Source of the DNA: Clostridia bacterium
Lineage (GTDB): Bacteria; Bacillota; Clostridia; Christensenellales; UBA1242
NCBI GenBank assembly: GCA_017408305.1
Contig: JAFQUU010000058.1
Location: forward strand, 1 to 22,363
DNA length: 22,363 nt
Reading direction: 5' to 3'
Below the pieces are notes generated by a model. The model was not told where the DNA came from. It made no database searches and was given only the letters and a program-made list of their open reading frames with translations. Shown one piece after another: positions 12,529 to 21,125 of the stretch (position 1 is its first letter; every line of letters begins with the position of its first letter). Both the position numbers and the translations under genes were made by a program.

Positions 12529-13956
12529 ATGAGGCAAATTATTCACAAAATAAAACTTATTGAACAAATTGTTGATGAAAGGCACAAAAAGAGTGCAATA
12601 GATTTGTATAACACAGGCGAGATTGTGCATCAAAAACAAATGGATTTTCATAAATGCCCTAAGCGTAATCGCTGGGTTTTTGGGGGCAATAGAACGGGCA
12701 AAACAGAGTGTGGGGCAGTTGAAACTGTTTGGCTTGCAAGGGGGAATCATCCGTTTCGAGAAAACAAAAAAAATGTTTCTGGCTGGGTTGTGTCGCTTTC
12801 CAATCAAGTTCAGCGTGATGTTGCCCAAAGCAAGATTTTGCACTATTTGGACAAACGATTTGTGAAAGACATTGTTATGCGTGAAGGCAGAAAGGCAAGT
12901 GCCGAAAGTGGCGTAATTGACTATATTTTGGTTGAAAATGTGTTTGGGGGCGTGTCAAGGATTGGGTTTAAGTCTTGCGACCAAGGTAGAGAAAAATTTC
13001 AAGGAACAAGCCTTGATTTTGTTTGGTTTGATGAAGAACCACCAGAAGATATTTACAAAGAATGTCGAATGCGTGTTTTGGATAAAAAGGGCATTTTGTT
13101 TGGAACTATGACACCACTTAAGGGATTAACTTGGGTTTATGAAGATATTTTTTTGAATAGTGGAAACGACCCTGAAATTTGGCATGAATTTATCAGTTGG
13201 CAAGACAATCCATACCTTGACAAAGAAGAAATAGAAGGACTAAAAAGCACACTTTCAAAAGATGAACTTGAAAGCAGGTGTGATGGCAGATTTAAAACAA
13301 ATGGGGGTATGGTTTATCCAGAATTTGATGAAAGTGTGCATGTGATTGAGCCATTTAATGTACCTAAAGAATGGTATGATAATATTTCCATTGACCCAGG
13401 GCTTCATAATCCCTTGTCGGCACATTGGTATGCAGAAGATTTTGATGGCAATATTTATGTGATTAGGGAGCATTATGAGGCAAAACAGTCAATAGACTAT
13501 CATGCACAAAGAATTTTGGATATTTCGAGGAGTCTTGATTGGCATACTGGGTTTGGTGGCAAAATTTCTGCACTTATTGACAGTGCTGCAAACCAAAGAA
13601 CGCTTGCAAGCACTAAAAGCGTTACAGAACTGTTTTTTGAGCGTGGTATTGCTGTTAATCCCAATGTAAATAAAGACTTGTTTTCAGGCATAAGCGTTGT
13701 GAAATCTTACCTTAAAACAGCAGATGGCAAAGCAAGACTTTTCATTTTTAAAACTTGTCCTAATCTTATTAGGGAAATCAAAGGATATTTTTGGGGGAGT
13801 GGCGATGTGCCTGTAAAGCGTGATGACCATGCACTTGATGAACTGAGATATTATTTGATGTCAAAATCGCAATCTGTTAAAACGCCCCCCAAAACTTTGG
13901 TGCAAAAAGATAAGGCAAGGTTGTATAGAAAAATTAAGCAACAAATTCATTTGTAA
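12529..13956 (+). CDS. terL: Phage terminase large subunit
   Basis: The motor ATPase and nuclease that packages DNA into a phage procapsid. The 475-aa protein has Walker A GGNRTGKT (52-59), Walker B LDFVWFDEE (162-170), coupling motif FGTMTP (191-196), and an RNase H-like nuclease with acidic residues in SIDPG (D289), ALIDSAANQ (D351) and DDHALDELRYY (D432-D437). All key positions are intact. This is the Terminase_6/P22-like class. The start is ATG 12529 after AGGTGGAG, with an overlapping GTG at 12526 as the alternative. No small subunit lies immediately upstream; the gene before it is on the other strand. The 85-base divergent gap is extremely T-rich with no convincing promoter. Confidence 0.95.
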   Translation: MRQIIHKIKLIEQIVDERHKKSAIDLYNTGEIVHQKQMDFHKCPKRNRWVFGGNRTGKTECGAVETVWLARGNHPFRENKKNVSGWVVSLSNQVQRDVAQSKILHYLDKRFVKDIVMREGRKASAESGVIDYILVENVFGGVSRIGFKSCDQGREKFQGTSLDFVWFDEEPPEDIYKECRMRVLDKKGILFGTMTPLKGLTWVYEDIFLNSGNDPEIWHEFISWQDNPYLDKEEIEGLKSTLSKDELESRCDGRFKTNGGMVYPEFDESVHVIEPFNVPKEWYDNISIDPGLHNPLSAHWYAEDFDGNIYVIREHYEAKQSIDYHAQRILDISRSLDWHTGFGGKISALIDSAANQRTLASTKSVTELFFERGIAVNPNVNKDLFSGISVVKSYLKTADGKARLFIFKTCPNLIREIKGYFWGSGDVPVKRDDHALDELRYYLMSKSQSVKTPPKTLVQKDKARLYRKIKQQIHL

Positions 13957-13979
13957 TTTTCCATTAAAATAGTTATACT
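13951..13979 (+). promoter_or_regulatory. Promoter of the surface-protein gene
   Basis: TTGTAA (13951-13956, overlapping the terminase stop codon), 17-bp spacer, TATACT (13974-13979). It gives the surface-protein gene expression independent of the phage genes. Confidence 0.6.
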
Positions 13980-14004
13980 AAAAATATATAGTTGTGGAGA
14001 ATAA

Positions 14005-16305
14005 ATGAAAAAAATTCTTTGTTTTTTTTCTGCCATTTGTTTGGCTTTAGGGATTTTTGCGTTTGGTATGCCAACCCAGCGTGTTTTTTGTGATGAAGTG
14101 CCAACTGAACTTAACCAATCAAAATTTGTAAGTGAACTTCAACAAGAGGAAAAAAGTGCAACAAAATATGTGCTTACAAGTGATATTTTGCTGACAGAGT
14201 GGGAAACTGTAGATTTGTCAGGTATTACACTTGATGGTAATGGGTTTACAGTTACAACCCCAGCACCACTTTTTGGTGTTGTAAGTGCTGGCAGTGTTGT
14301 GAAAAATTTGGGTGTGATTGCATCTGAAAACTTTGAATTTAATGCATCAAACCAAGTTACAAACTTTGGGCTTGTGGCTTTGGTTGTTCAAAGTGCAACC
14401 TTTGCCAATGTATATGCAGAAACATCTTCTGTTCCAGAAAACGCAACAGAGCAGGACAAAATTAATAACACATACGGAAACCTTTCTGTAAATCTTTCAA
14501 GCAGTGCAAAAGTTGGTGGTATGTTTGGTGTTGTTGAAAACAATTCAATCATCAAAAACTGCTATACAAAAACAAAACTTACTGTTGTGCAAAATGATGC
14601 CAATGCCCAAACAACACTTGTTGGTGGTTTTGTGGGCGAAGTGCAAAGTGGGGCAATAATTACAAATTGTTATGCTGTGCCAAAAGACACAAAACTTGTT
14701 GAAGCATCATTTAAAGATGGCCTTGTAATGCAAAATGGCAAGATGATTGTTGGTGGTTTTGCAGGCAAGGTAAATGCAAGCACGGCACAAATCTCAAATG
14801 TGTTTGTTGGTGGCACTTTGCCAGACAGTTTTGAAACAGAAGGAAAAAAACTTTTGGTTGGAAAAATTGTGGGGGAACTTGGGCTTTTAAGTGACAGCCA
14901 ATTTGAAAGCATTTACACATTTAACCAAAATCCAGTGCTTTTGCTTGTGGGCAGTGGCAGTGTGCAAAGTGATGCAGTAAAATATTTGCCAGAAAACACT
15001 TTTACGCTCATTAACAACTTTGCACCAAACTTTAAACTTGAAGGCGAAAAAATTTGGAACGATATTGATGGTTGGGACACTCAAACCACTTGGTGCAAAA
15101 AAACAGTTAGTAATTACCCAGTTTTACAGGTTTTTCAAACATTTTCAGTTTCTATAAACACTGACAAAAACTCGCTTGGCGTAAGACTTGAGATTCTAGA
15201 CCATGAAGGCAATGTTTTTACTACAAAACAACTTGATGAAAATGAACAAGAAGTTGATGTGCCTGCAAGTAAGGTTGAAGTAAAATATAACAGTCAAATT
15301 TCTTTTAGGCTTATTATCACTGAAGACTTTTTGCCATATAAGGCTGTCAAAAACCTAACTTGCAATAACACAGAAATTGTTTCAAGTTTTGATTTAGAGG
15401 ACAATCTGAAAGAAGCCACCGTGCCACTTGTGGTAACAGGGCAAACCAGTGGGGTTTACTTTGCAAACAGCCAAGACATTAAGTATAACCTTAAAGTTGT
15501 GTCCGATAACGAAAACCAAGGCAAGGTGCGTGTTAAAGGTGCAACTGCAAGTATTGACCCAACCAAACCTTTTGAACTTACATATCTAAGCACACAAAGT
15601 TTTGTTGCTGTTTCATCAAACAACTCTTATACTTTTGAGAAGTGGGTTTGGATGAGTGAAAATGGTGAAAATGAAATTGATGCCTTTGTTGGCAACCCAG
15701 AAGAAGAAAAGAACTCTGCCCAAGGCATTACAATCAAGTTTGGCGAAAGTTTGTTTGAAAGTGATGAATACACTTATGTTTATATGACATCTGTTGCTGC
15801 GGCAAACATTCCATGTGTGGCAAGCGAAGGAGTGGTTACATTCACATTAAAAGCAAAGTTTACCACTCATAATGAAGACCTTTCAATTGTGTTGACTGCA
15901 AACATTGCAAGTGCAGAAATTTATATCAGCGACATCTTTGTTGTTGGTAACGAAGAAATTGATGGTGTAAACTTTACAAACAGAATCACAATCGGCGTGC
16001 CAGTTGAAGTTAGGATTGAAGTGGCAGAAGGCTATAAGTTCGTGGGCTGGCGTGTGCTTAACCAATCTTTAAGTGCACTTATTGACAGCCAAGGTGGCGA
16101 AACCGAAGGATCTACAACAATCCATTTAACGCTTAATGGCCCAACAACAATTTATGCAGATGTTGTTAAAGAAGAAGTGCAAACTATGGACCTTTCATGG
16201 CTGTGGTATGTGCTTGGTGGCATTGGTGGTGCACTTGTGATTGCCGGTATTGTTGTGATTGTTGTAAAACGCAAACGCCAAGAAAGTTTTATTGACTTTT
16301 ATTGA
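14005..16305 (+). CDS. Large membrane-anchored surface protein with GLUG-type and InlB-like repeats
   Basis: A 766-aa secreted protein. It has a signal peptide (residues 1 to about 30) and a beta-helix-like region with GLUG-type repeats: VGGMFGVVENNSIIKNCY near 170, VGGFVGEVQSGAIITNCY near 205, VGGFAGKV near 248, and a fourth weaker one near 288. The C-terminal half contains divergent InlB B-repeat/Flg_new-like units (YTFEKWVW near 548, GYKFVGWRV near 678). It ends with one transmembrane helix (about 733-755) and a KRKRQE tail. No LPXTG or lipobox is seen. Such proteins act in adhesion or surface interaction (family knowledge). It is not a known virion component, yet lies between terminase and portal with its own promoter and terminator, as phage moron genes do. 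TGGAGA precedes the ATG. Confidence 0.8.
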   Translation: MKKILCFFSAICLALGIFAFGMPTQRVFCDEVPTELNQSKFVSELQQEEKSATKYVLTSDILLTEWETVDLSGITLDGNGFTVTTPAPLFGVVSAGSVVKNLGVIASENFEFNASNQVTNFGLVALVVQSATFANVYAETSSVPENATEQDKINNTYGNLSVNLSSSAKVGGMFGVVENNSIIKNCYTKTKLTVVQNDANAQTTLVGGFVGEVQSGAIITNCYAVPKDTKLVEASFKDGLVMQNGKMIVGGFAGKVNASTAQISNVFVGGTLPDSFETEGKKLLVGKIVGELGLLSDSQFESIYTFNQNPVLLLVGSGSVQSDAVKYLPENTFTLINNFAPNFKLEGEKIWNDIDGWDTQTTWCKKTVSNYPVLQVFQTFSVSINTDKNSLGVRLEILDHEGNVFTTKQLDENEQEVDVPASKVEVKYNSQISFRLIITEDFLPYKAVKNLTCNNTEIVSSFDLEDNLKEATVPLVVTGQTSGVYFANSQDIKYNLKVVSDNENQGKVRVKGATASIDPTKPFELTYLSTQSFVAVSSNNSYTFEKWVWMSENGENEIDAFVGNPEEEKNSAQGITIKFGESLFESDEYTYVYMTSVAAANIPCVASEGVVTFTLKAKFTTHNEDLSIVLTANIASAEIYISDIFVVGNEEIDGVNFTNRITIGVPVEVRIEVAEGYKFVGWRVLNQSLSALIDSQGGETEGSTTIHLTLNGPTTIYADVVKEEVQTMDLSWLWYVLGGIGGALVIAGIVVIVVKRKRQESFIDFY

Positions 16306-16338
16306 TTGTCATAAAAAAATAAATTCAAAAAAAATCTA

Positions 16339-16347
16339 TGTTATATA
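16339..16347 (+). promoter_or_regulatory. Possible extended -10 before the head operon
   Basis: TGTTATATA is an isolated extended -10-like sequence. No -35 lies at the usual distance. Its predicted start would fall in the left arm of the terminator hairpin just downstream. Confidence 0.3.
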
Positions 16348-16351
16348 TCGT

Positions 16352-16381
16352 AAAAGCACTTTTTTAAAAGGTGCTTTTTTG
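16352..16381 (+). terminator. Terminator between surface-protein gene and head operon
   Basis: AAAAGCAC (16352-16359) pairs with GTGCTTTT (16371-16378). The T-rich/A-rich interior can pair further, and T residues follow. It ends the surface-protein unit 14 bases before the next start codon. Confidence 0.8.
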
Positions 16382-16394
16382 ATATAAGGATTTT

Positions 16395-16703
16395 ATGGAA
16401 AACCAAAAAAAACAAAGGCAAATTGAAAGGGCACTTTTAAAAAAAGCACTTGGCTATCAGGCAAAAGAAGTTGTGGAAGAGTTTATGGCAGACAAAGAAA
16501 GTGGGCTTGATGTGCTTGTTAAAAAAAAATGCACAACAAAACATGTGCCACCAGATGTAACTGCAATAAAAATCCTTTTATCATATTATGATGAAAAAAC
16601 TTTTGAAGAACTTCAAAATATGACAGACGAAGAACTCTTGGAAGAAAAAGATAGGCTACTCCTTGAACTTCAAAAGTTTGAAAAACAAAAGGAGAAAAAG
16701 TGA
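16395..16703 (+). CDS. Small conserved-looking phage protein, possible terminase small subunit or packaging accessory
   Basis: A 102-aa charged, helical protein directly upstream of the portal gene, starting after ATAAGGA. It has an N-terminal helical pair with a GYQAKEVVEEF segment (20-30), a central KKKCTTKHVPPDVTAIKILL stretch (43-62) and a long Glu/Lys coiled-coil-like tail. The central block looks like short proteins seen beside packaging genes in Firmicutes phages. A small-terminase role is a guess from context, since no small subunit is present before the large one. Its TGA overlaps the portal GTG start (GTGA), so the two are translationally coupled. Confidence 0.6.
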   Translation: MENQKKQRQIERALLKKALGYQAKEVVEEFMADKESGLDVLVKKKCTTKHVPPDVTAIKILLSYYDEKTFEELQNMTDEELLEEKDRLLLELQKFEKQKEKK

Positions 16704-18550
16704 AAAAAACAAAAAAGCAAACAGAAAAAAGCCTTGCAGAAGAACTTTTGGTGGAGCAAGTGCGTGAAGATTTCTTTAGACGCCAACAAGAAAGAAAATC
16801 ATTGGAAACGCAGTGGGAACTAAACCTAAATTTTTATGCAGGCAACCAATTTTGCACAGTTAATGGCAATATGGAAATTGCAAGCGTTGAAACCAAGTTT
16901 TTTTGGCAAGAGCACCAATGCTTTAATCACATTGCACCAATTGTGGATAGAAGACTTTCAAAACTTGCAAGAATTCGTCCCAAGATGAACATTTTTCCTG
17001 CATCAAGTGATGAAAAAGATGCGAAAATGGCAAGCGTAAGCAAAAAAATTATCAATTCAATTTACAGCAGTGAAGACATGAACGCTATTATCTGTGAAGT
17101 TACAAGGTGGAGCGAAATTTGTGGGACAGGGTTTTATAAGGTGCTTTGGAACAGCAGTAAAGGCGATGTAATAGGTAATCTTAACGGCATTTCACCAATC
17201 AAAAGTGGGGATGTTGAAATTGCGGCAGTTTCGCCTTTTGAAATTTTTCCAGAAAGTGCTTCTGAAGCAAACATTGAGAATCAAAGAAGCATCATTCATG
17301 CAAAGGCTTATCATATAGAGGAAATTAAAAATCGTTGGGGCGTTGAGGTTGAAGGAGAAAACGCTTCTGTTTACACCCTATCGCAAAAAAGTTTGGGTGC
17401 AAATACAAAAATAGAGAATAAGGACTTTGCACTTGTGATTGAACGCTATGAGGCACCAAGCATAGCCTTCCCAAACGGCAGAATGGTGCTTGTTGCAGGC
17501 AATAAACTCCTTCATGTGGGCGAACTGCCTTACCTTAATGGCAACGGGCAAACAAGGGTTTTCCCATTTATTAAGCAAAACTCAATCACTCAAGCAGGTA
17601 ATTTTTGGGGCAAAAGTGTTGTTGAAAGACTAATACCACTGCAAATCTCATATAACGCAATCAAAAATCGCAAGCACGAGTTTATCAACAGACTTTCAAT
17701 GGGTGTTTTGACTATTGAAGACGGAAGTGTTGACATTGATGACCTTGAAGAAGATGGTCTTTGCCCTGGGAAAGTGCTTGTTTATAGGCAGGGTGCAGAA
17801 AAGCCAGACTATATGAACACAGAAAAAATCCCGTACGACTTTATTAAGGAAGAAATGGCACTTCTTGGAGAATTTGCAACCGTTGGTGGCGTGTCAGACT
17901 TTAACCAAGAAAACTACATTAAGCAAGGCTTAAGTGGCACAGCACTTGCAATGATGATAGAGCAAGATGAAAGCAAAATGCTTATGACCAACGACAGCAT
18001 AAAATCTGCCATAAAAGCAGTTGCAAAACACATTTTAAGGCTTTACAAACAGTTTGTCAAAATGCCAAAACTTAGCCGTATGGTTGGGGACAATGGCAAG
18101 ATGGAACTGTTTTATTTTTCGGCAAGTGATATTTCTTCTGATGACATTATTTTTGACACAAAAGATGAATATGCTGACAGTTTTACGCAAAGAAAAGAAA
18201 TGATTTTTAACCTCATAGACCGTGGCATTTTAAATGATGAAAACGACCATATGTCAAACAGAATGAAAATAAAAGTCCTAGAAATTCTGGGTTACGGCAT
18301 TTGGGAAAATAGTAGCGACCTTAAAGAAAAACACCAGTCAAAAGCAACTGATGAAAACTACAAATTTTTAAAACAAGAAGAGGTCAAGATTTCTGAAATT
18401 GATGATGATGAAATCCACATCAATGAACACATTGCATTTATGCTTTCAGGAGAGTTTGAAACCTTGAAAAACTCAAATTTAGGTTTAGAGCAAACTGTGC
18501 TTGAACATATAAAAATGCATAAAAAACAAAAATCTTTAAAGGAAGTGTAA
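16700..18550 (+). CDS. Phage portal protein, P22-like
   Basis: The portal is the dodecameric ring at one capsid vertex through which DNA enters and leaves. The 616-aa product has a helical N-terminus (WELNLNFYAGNQ near 40), and PIVDRRLSKLARIRPKMNIF near 83-102, typical of portals of the P22/podovirus type. It also has a stem/wing region with FPFIKQNSITQAGNFWGKSV near 288-307, helices QISYNAIKNRKHEFINR, and an acidic C-terminus. The start is GTG at 16700 with AAGGAG at 16689-16694. Position before scaffold and coat, and gene order, agree with P22 (gp1-gp8-gp5). It is intact, slightly shorter than P22 gp1, and contains no frameshift. Confidence 0.9.
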   Translation: MKKTKKQTEKSLAEELLVEQVREDFFRRQQERKSLETQWELNLNFYAGNQFCTVNGNMEIASVETKFFWQEHQCFNHIAPIVDRRLSKLARIRPKMNIFPASSDEKDAKMASVSKKIINSIYSSEDMNAIICEVTRWSEICGTGFYKVLWNSSKGDVIGNLNGISPIKSGDVEIAAVSPFEIFPESASEANIENQRSIIHAKAYHIEEIKNRWGVEVEGENASVYTLSQKSLGANTKIENKDFALVIERYEAPSIAFPNGRMVLVAGNKLLHVGELPYLNGNGQTRVFPFIKQNSITQAGNFWGKSVVERLIPLQISYNAIKNRKHEFINRLSMGVLTIEDGSVDIDDLEEDGLCPGKVLVYRQGAEKPDYMNTEKIPYDFIKEEMALLGEFATVGGVSDFNQENYIKQGLSGTALAMMIEQDESKMLMTNDSIKSAIKAVAKHILRLYKQFVKMPKLSRMVGDNGKMELFYFSASDISSDDIIFDTKDEYADSFTQRKEMIFNLIDRGILNDENDHMSNRMKIKVLEILGYGIWENSSDLKEKHQSKATDENYKFLKQEEVKISEIDDDEIHINEHIAFMLSGEFETLKNSNLGLEQTVLEHIKMHKKQKSLKEV

Positions 18551-18551
18551 A

Positions 18552-19013
18552 ATGGAAGAAAAAAATGTATCTATGGAACAACCAAACGCTTTAGAAGTGC
18601 AAGTTACGGAAGTAATAAAGGAAGAAAATGGCTTTGTAGAAAGCGATAATATTGAAAAAAGTGGCACACAGCAAAAAGCAGATGGCTCCATAGGCAAATT
18701 CAAAAACACAGAAAGTTTACTTTCTGCCTATAACAATTTGCAGGCAGAGTTTACAAGAAAGTGTCAAAAACTCAGCGAACTTGAAAGTTTGGCTGAAAAA
18801 ACTGCTTCTTCAAATACTAGTGCAGAAGAATATATTAAAGAAAACCCACAAATGGTTGAAAAAATACTGACGCATTATTTGGAAGAAGTAAAAAATATGC
18901 AGTCTCCCAAAGTGATTACAAGCACGGGTGGGGGTGGAATACCCCTTTCGGCTCCACCAAACCCAACCACGCTTGATGAAGCAAGGGAACTGGCAAAAAA
19001 ATTATTTAATTAG
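18552..19013 (+). CDS. Capsid scaffold protein
   Basis: A 153-aa acidic, helical protein between portal and coat, one base after the portal stop. This position and composition are typical of the internal scaffold that guides procapsid assembly and then leaves. It has a central coiled-coil-like segment (SLLSAYNNLQAEFTRKCQKL, 56-75), a disordered Gly/Pro stretch (TGGGGIPLSAPPNPTT), and a short C-terminal helix LDEARELAKKLFN of the kind that binds coat protein in P22-like systems. No protease motif is seen. Assigned mainly by position, length and composition. Confidence 0.75.
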   Translation: MEEKNVSMEQPNALEVQVTEVIKEENGFVESDNIEKSGTQQKADGSIGKFKNTESLLSAYNNLQAEFTRKCQKLSELESLAEKTASSNTSAEEYIKENPQMVEKILTHYLEEVKNMQSPKVITSTGGGGIPLSAPPNPTTLDEARELAKKLFN

Positions 19014-19021
19014 GAGAAAAA

Positions 19022-20233
19022 ATGGTTACAATTAAAAACGCAGAAAACGCCTTGAAATCAGTTTATCTTGGCGTTATTGCAAATCAACTTAACACAAAAG
19101 CAAACCCACTTCTTGCAAAAATCAAACAAACAGACTCTAATATTTGGGGTAAAGACATCATCAAACTTGCACCATTTGGCATAAATGGTGGCATTGGTGC
19201 AGGCACAGAAACAGGTGCACTTCCAACACCTGCAGGCAACAGTTATGTACAGTTTAAAACTGCACTTAAAAACCTTTTTGGCAGAATTGAAATTTCTGAC
19301 AAAGCAGTGCGTGCAAGTTCAAATGCTGGTGGTGCATTTGTAAACCTTTTGGCAGATGAAATGGAAGGTCGTGTAAAAGCAAGCACTTTCAATCTTGGCA
19401 GAATGGTTTATGGCGATGGCACAGGACTTTTGGCAGAAGTTGCAACCGAAGCATCAGCCGAAAGCACAAGCATTGTGGTTGATGACGCAAGAAACCTTAT
19501 TGAAGGCATGGTGGTTGACATTTTTGACACTGAGGGCAATGTGCTTGTAAGTGGCAAAAGGGTTACTTATGTTGACCGTCAAACAAAAACAGTTTACCTT
19601 GGCATTATTTCAAAAGTTGTGCCACAGGGTGCAAAACTTTATGTTCAAGGTTCAAAAGACAACGAAATTACAGGCCTTGAAGCAATTTTTGGAAACGGAA
19701 ATCTTTATGGATTAAATCGTACAGACTATCCATGGCTTAATCCTTATGTAAATAATGCATCAGTGCCAATGGACGATGTAACACTTCAAACAACAATTGA
19801 CGCAATTGAAGACAAAGCAGGCAGTGAAGTTGACTTTATCGCTTGCTCTAGGGGCGCAAGAAAAGCATATCAACAATATCTTACATACTATCGCAGAAAT
19901 ATTGATGTTGCAGAGCTTGCTGGTGGCTTCAAAGCAATCACATTTAATGGCATTCCAGTTGTTGCAGACCGTTTCATTAAAGAAGGCACAGCATACCTTT
20001 TGAATACAAAGGACTTTGCTCTTCATCAACTTTGCGATTGGCAATGGCTTGAAGGCGAAGATGGCAAAATCTTGAAACAAAATCCAGGATTCCCATCATA
20101 CACTGCAACCCTTGTAAAATATGCAGACCTTATTTGCGACCGTCCACTTGGACAAGCAAAACTTTCAAACATTTCTGGCACAATTTCAAATCCGTACGCT
20201 GAAATAATTACAGCAATTGAAGCAAAAGAATAA
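19022..20233 (+). CDS. Major capsid protein, HK97 fold with an inserted beta domain
   Basis: A 403-aa coat protein following AGGAGAAAAA. The N-terminal half has the helix and extended-loop pattern of HK97-fold capsids (GIGAGTETGALPTP near 57-70 and FGRIEISDKAVRAS near 86-99). The C-terminal part has the P-domain/A-domain pattern with FNGIPVVADRFI. Residues about 145-212 form an all-beta block (SIVVDDARNLIEGMVVDIFD, then SGKRVTYVDRQTKTVYL) that looks like an inserted small barrel, analogous in position to insertion domains of P22-like coats. No N-terminal cleavage domain or fused protease is apparent, consistent with a separate scaffold. Confidence 0.88.
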   Translation: MVTIKNAENALKSVYLGVIANQLNTKANPLLAKIKQTDSNIWGKDIIKLAPFGINGGIGAGTETGALPTPAGNSYVQFKTALKNLFGRIEISDKAVRASSNAGGAFVNLLADEMEGRVKASTFNLGRMVYGDGTGLLAEVATEASAESTSIVVDDARNLIEGMVVDIFDTEGNVLVSGKRVTYVDRQTKTVYLGIISKVVPQGAKLYVQGSKDNEITGLEAIFGNGNLYGLNRTDYPWLNPYVNNASVPMDDVTLQTTIDAIEDKAGSEVDFIACSRGARKAYQQYLTYYRRNIDVAELAGGFKAITFNGIPVVADRFIKEGTAYLLNTKDFALHQLCDWQWLEGEDGKILKQNPGFPSYTATLVKYADLICDRPLGQAKLSNISGTISNPYAEIITAIEAKE

Positions 20234-20251
20234 AATCACAAAAGGATATAT

Positions 20252-20566
20252 ATGTTAATCAAAATTTTGTCTGACAACTTGTTTATAACAAGCCGACTTA
20301 AAGAAATTGACAACAGTTATTTTGTGGTTTTTAATACAAAATCAAAAAAATACGAAGTACATTCTAAAAGGCAAGTCGAAAACACATTTTGTGTAGGCTT
20401 GCCTTTTTCTGAACTTGATGAAAGAGCTGTTGATTATGTACTAAAAACCCGTGTTGAAAATATAGAAAAAATAATAGAAAGTATAGAAAAAAATAATAAA
20501 AAAATAGAAAACAATAATAAAAAATTAATTTTAAATAAAATAGAGGAGACCATATATGACCGTTAA
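20252..20566 (+). CDS. Small phage protein with coiled-coil tail, between capsid and connector genes
   Basis: A 104-aa protein starting after AAAAGGA. The first 60 residues form a compact beta-rich domain (SYFVVFNTKSKKYEVHSKRQ, 22-41). Residues 65-100 are a Lys/Asn/Glu/Ile-rich coiled coil whose DNA is markedly A-rich. Similar small proteins occur after the coat gene in Firmicutes phages, but I know no function. It overlaps the next gene by 11 bases and is part of the head operon. Confidence 0.65.
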   Translation: MLIKILSDNLFITSRLKEIDNSYFVVFNTKSKKYEVHSKRQVENTFCVGLPFSELDERAVDYVLKTRVENIEKIIESIEKNNKKIENNNKKLILNKIEETIYDR

Positions 20567-21125
20567 AGATATTTTACGCAGTGCAATTTTGTTTTCAAAC
20601 AAGCCTGAACTTTTGTCATTAAGCACTTTTTGCCAAGACAGTGAAACATTGCCAAGCATTGACCAGCAGGCTGAAATTGACCTTTTTGTGCAGTGTTTTA
20701 ATTTTGTCTATAAAGAAATTGCAAGCACATATTTTCCACTGCTTGAAAAAGAAGAAATTGTTTTTGAAAACAACAAGTTTTATTTTAATAAACTTTCAAA
20801 ACCTTTAATCAGTATAAAAAAACTTCATAAAAACAAAAAAAATATAAGGCATTATGTTTATCCAGACCACATTTTTGCTGAAACCGAAAAAGCCACAATT
20901 GTGTACGCAAGTTTGCCAAAAGACTTTACTCTTGATGAAGAAGTAAATTTGTTTGGTGGCAGGGTGCTGGAGCAGGTTATGGCGTATGGCGTTGCAAGAG
21001 AATATGCTGTGATAATGGGCAACTTTAGTGATGCTGATGTTTGGGAAGCAAGGTTTAAAACTGCACTTGAAACAAGTTTTTCGGGAAGGAAGGTGGCGAT
21101 ACTTCCTAAAAGGAGATTTTTCTAG
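20556..21125 (+). CDS. Head-tail connector/adaptor protein, gp4-like
   Basis: A 189-aa protein with the length and position of the P22 gp4/HK97 gp6-type adaptor that binds under the portal. It has helical N-terminal residues (EIDLFVQCFNFVYKEIASTY, 40-59), a beta-rich middle (FENNKFYFNKLSKPLISIKK, 70-89), and a helical C-terminus around VLEQVMAYGVAREYAVIMG with a basic end. GAGGAG precedes the ATG. The next gene starts at a GTG overlapping its TAG stop. The assignment rests on order, size and pattern rather than a unique motif. Confidence 0.7.
   Translation: MTVKDILRSAILFSNKPELLSLSTFCQDSETLPSIDQQAEIDLFVQCFNFVYKEIASTYFPLLEKEEIVFENNKFYFNKLSKPLISIKKLHKNKKNIRHYVYPDHIFAETEKATIVYASLPKDFTLDEEVNLFGGRVLEQVMAYGVAREYAVIMGNFSDADVWEARFKTALETSFSGRKVAILPKRRFF

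Noticed and set aside
10965..16325. Similar TGTCATAAAAAA strings at 10965 and 16307 considered as attachment-site repeats
   Set aside because: The match is short and A-rich, the first copy is part of a terminator hairpin, and sequence outside it does not match.
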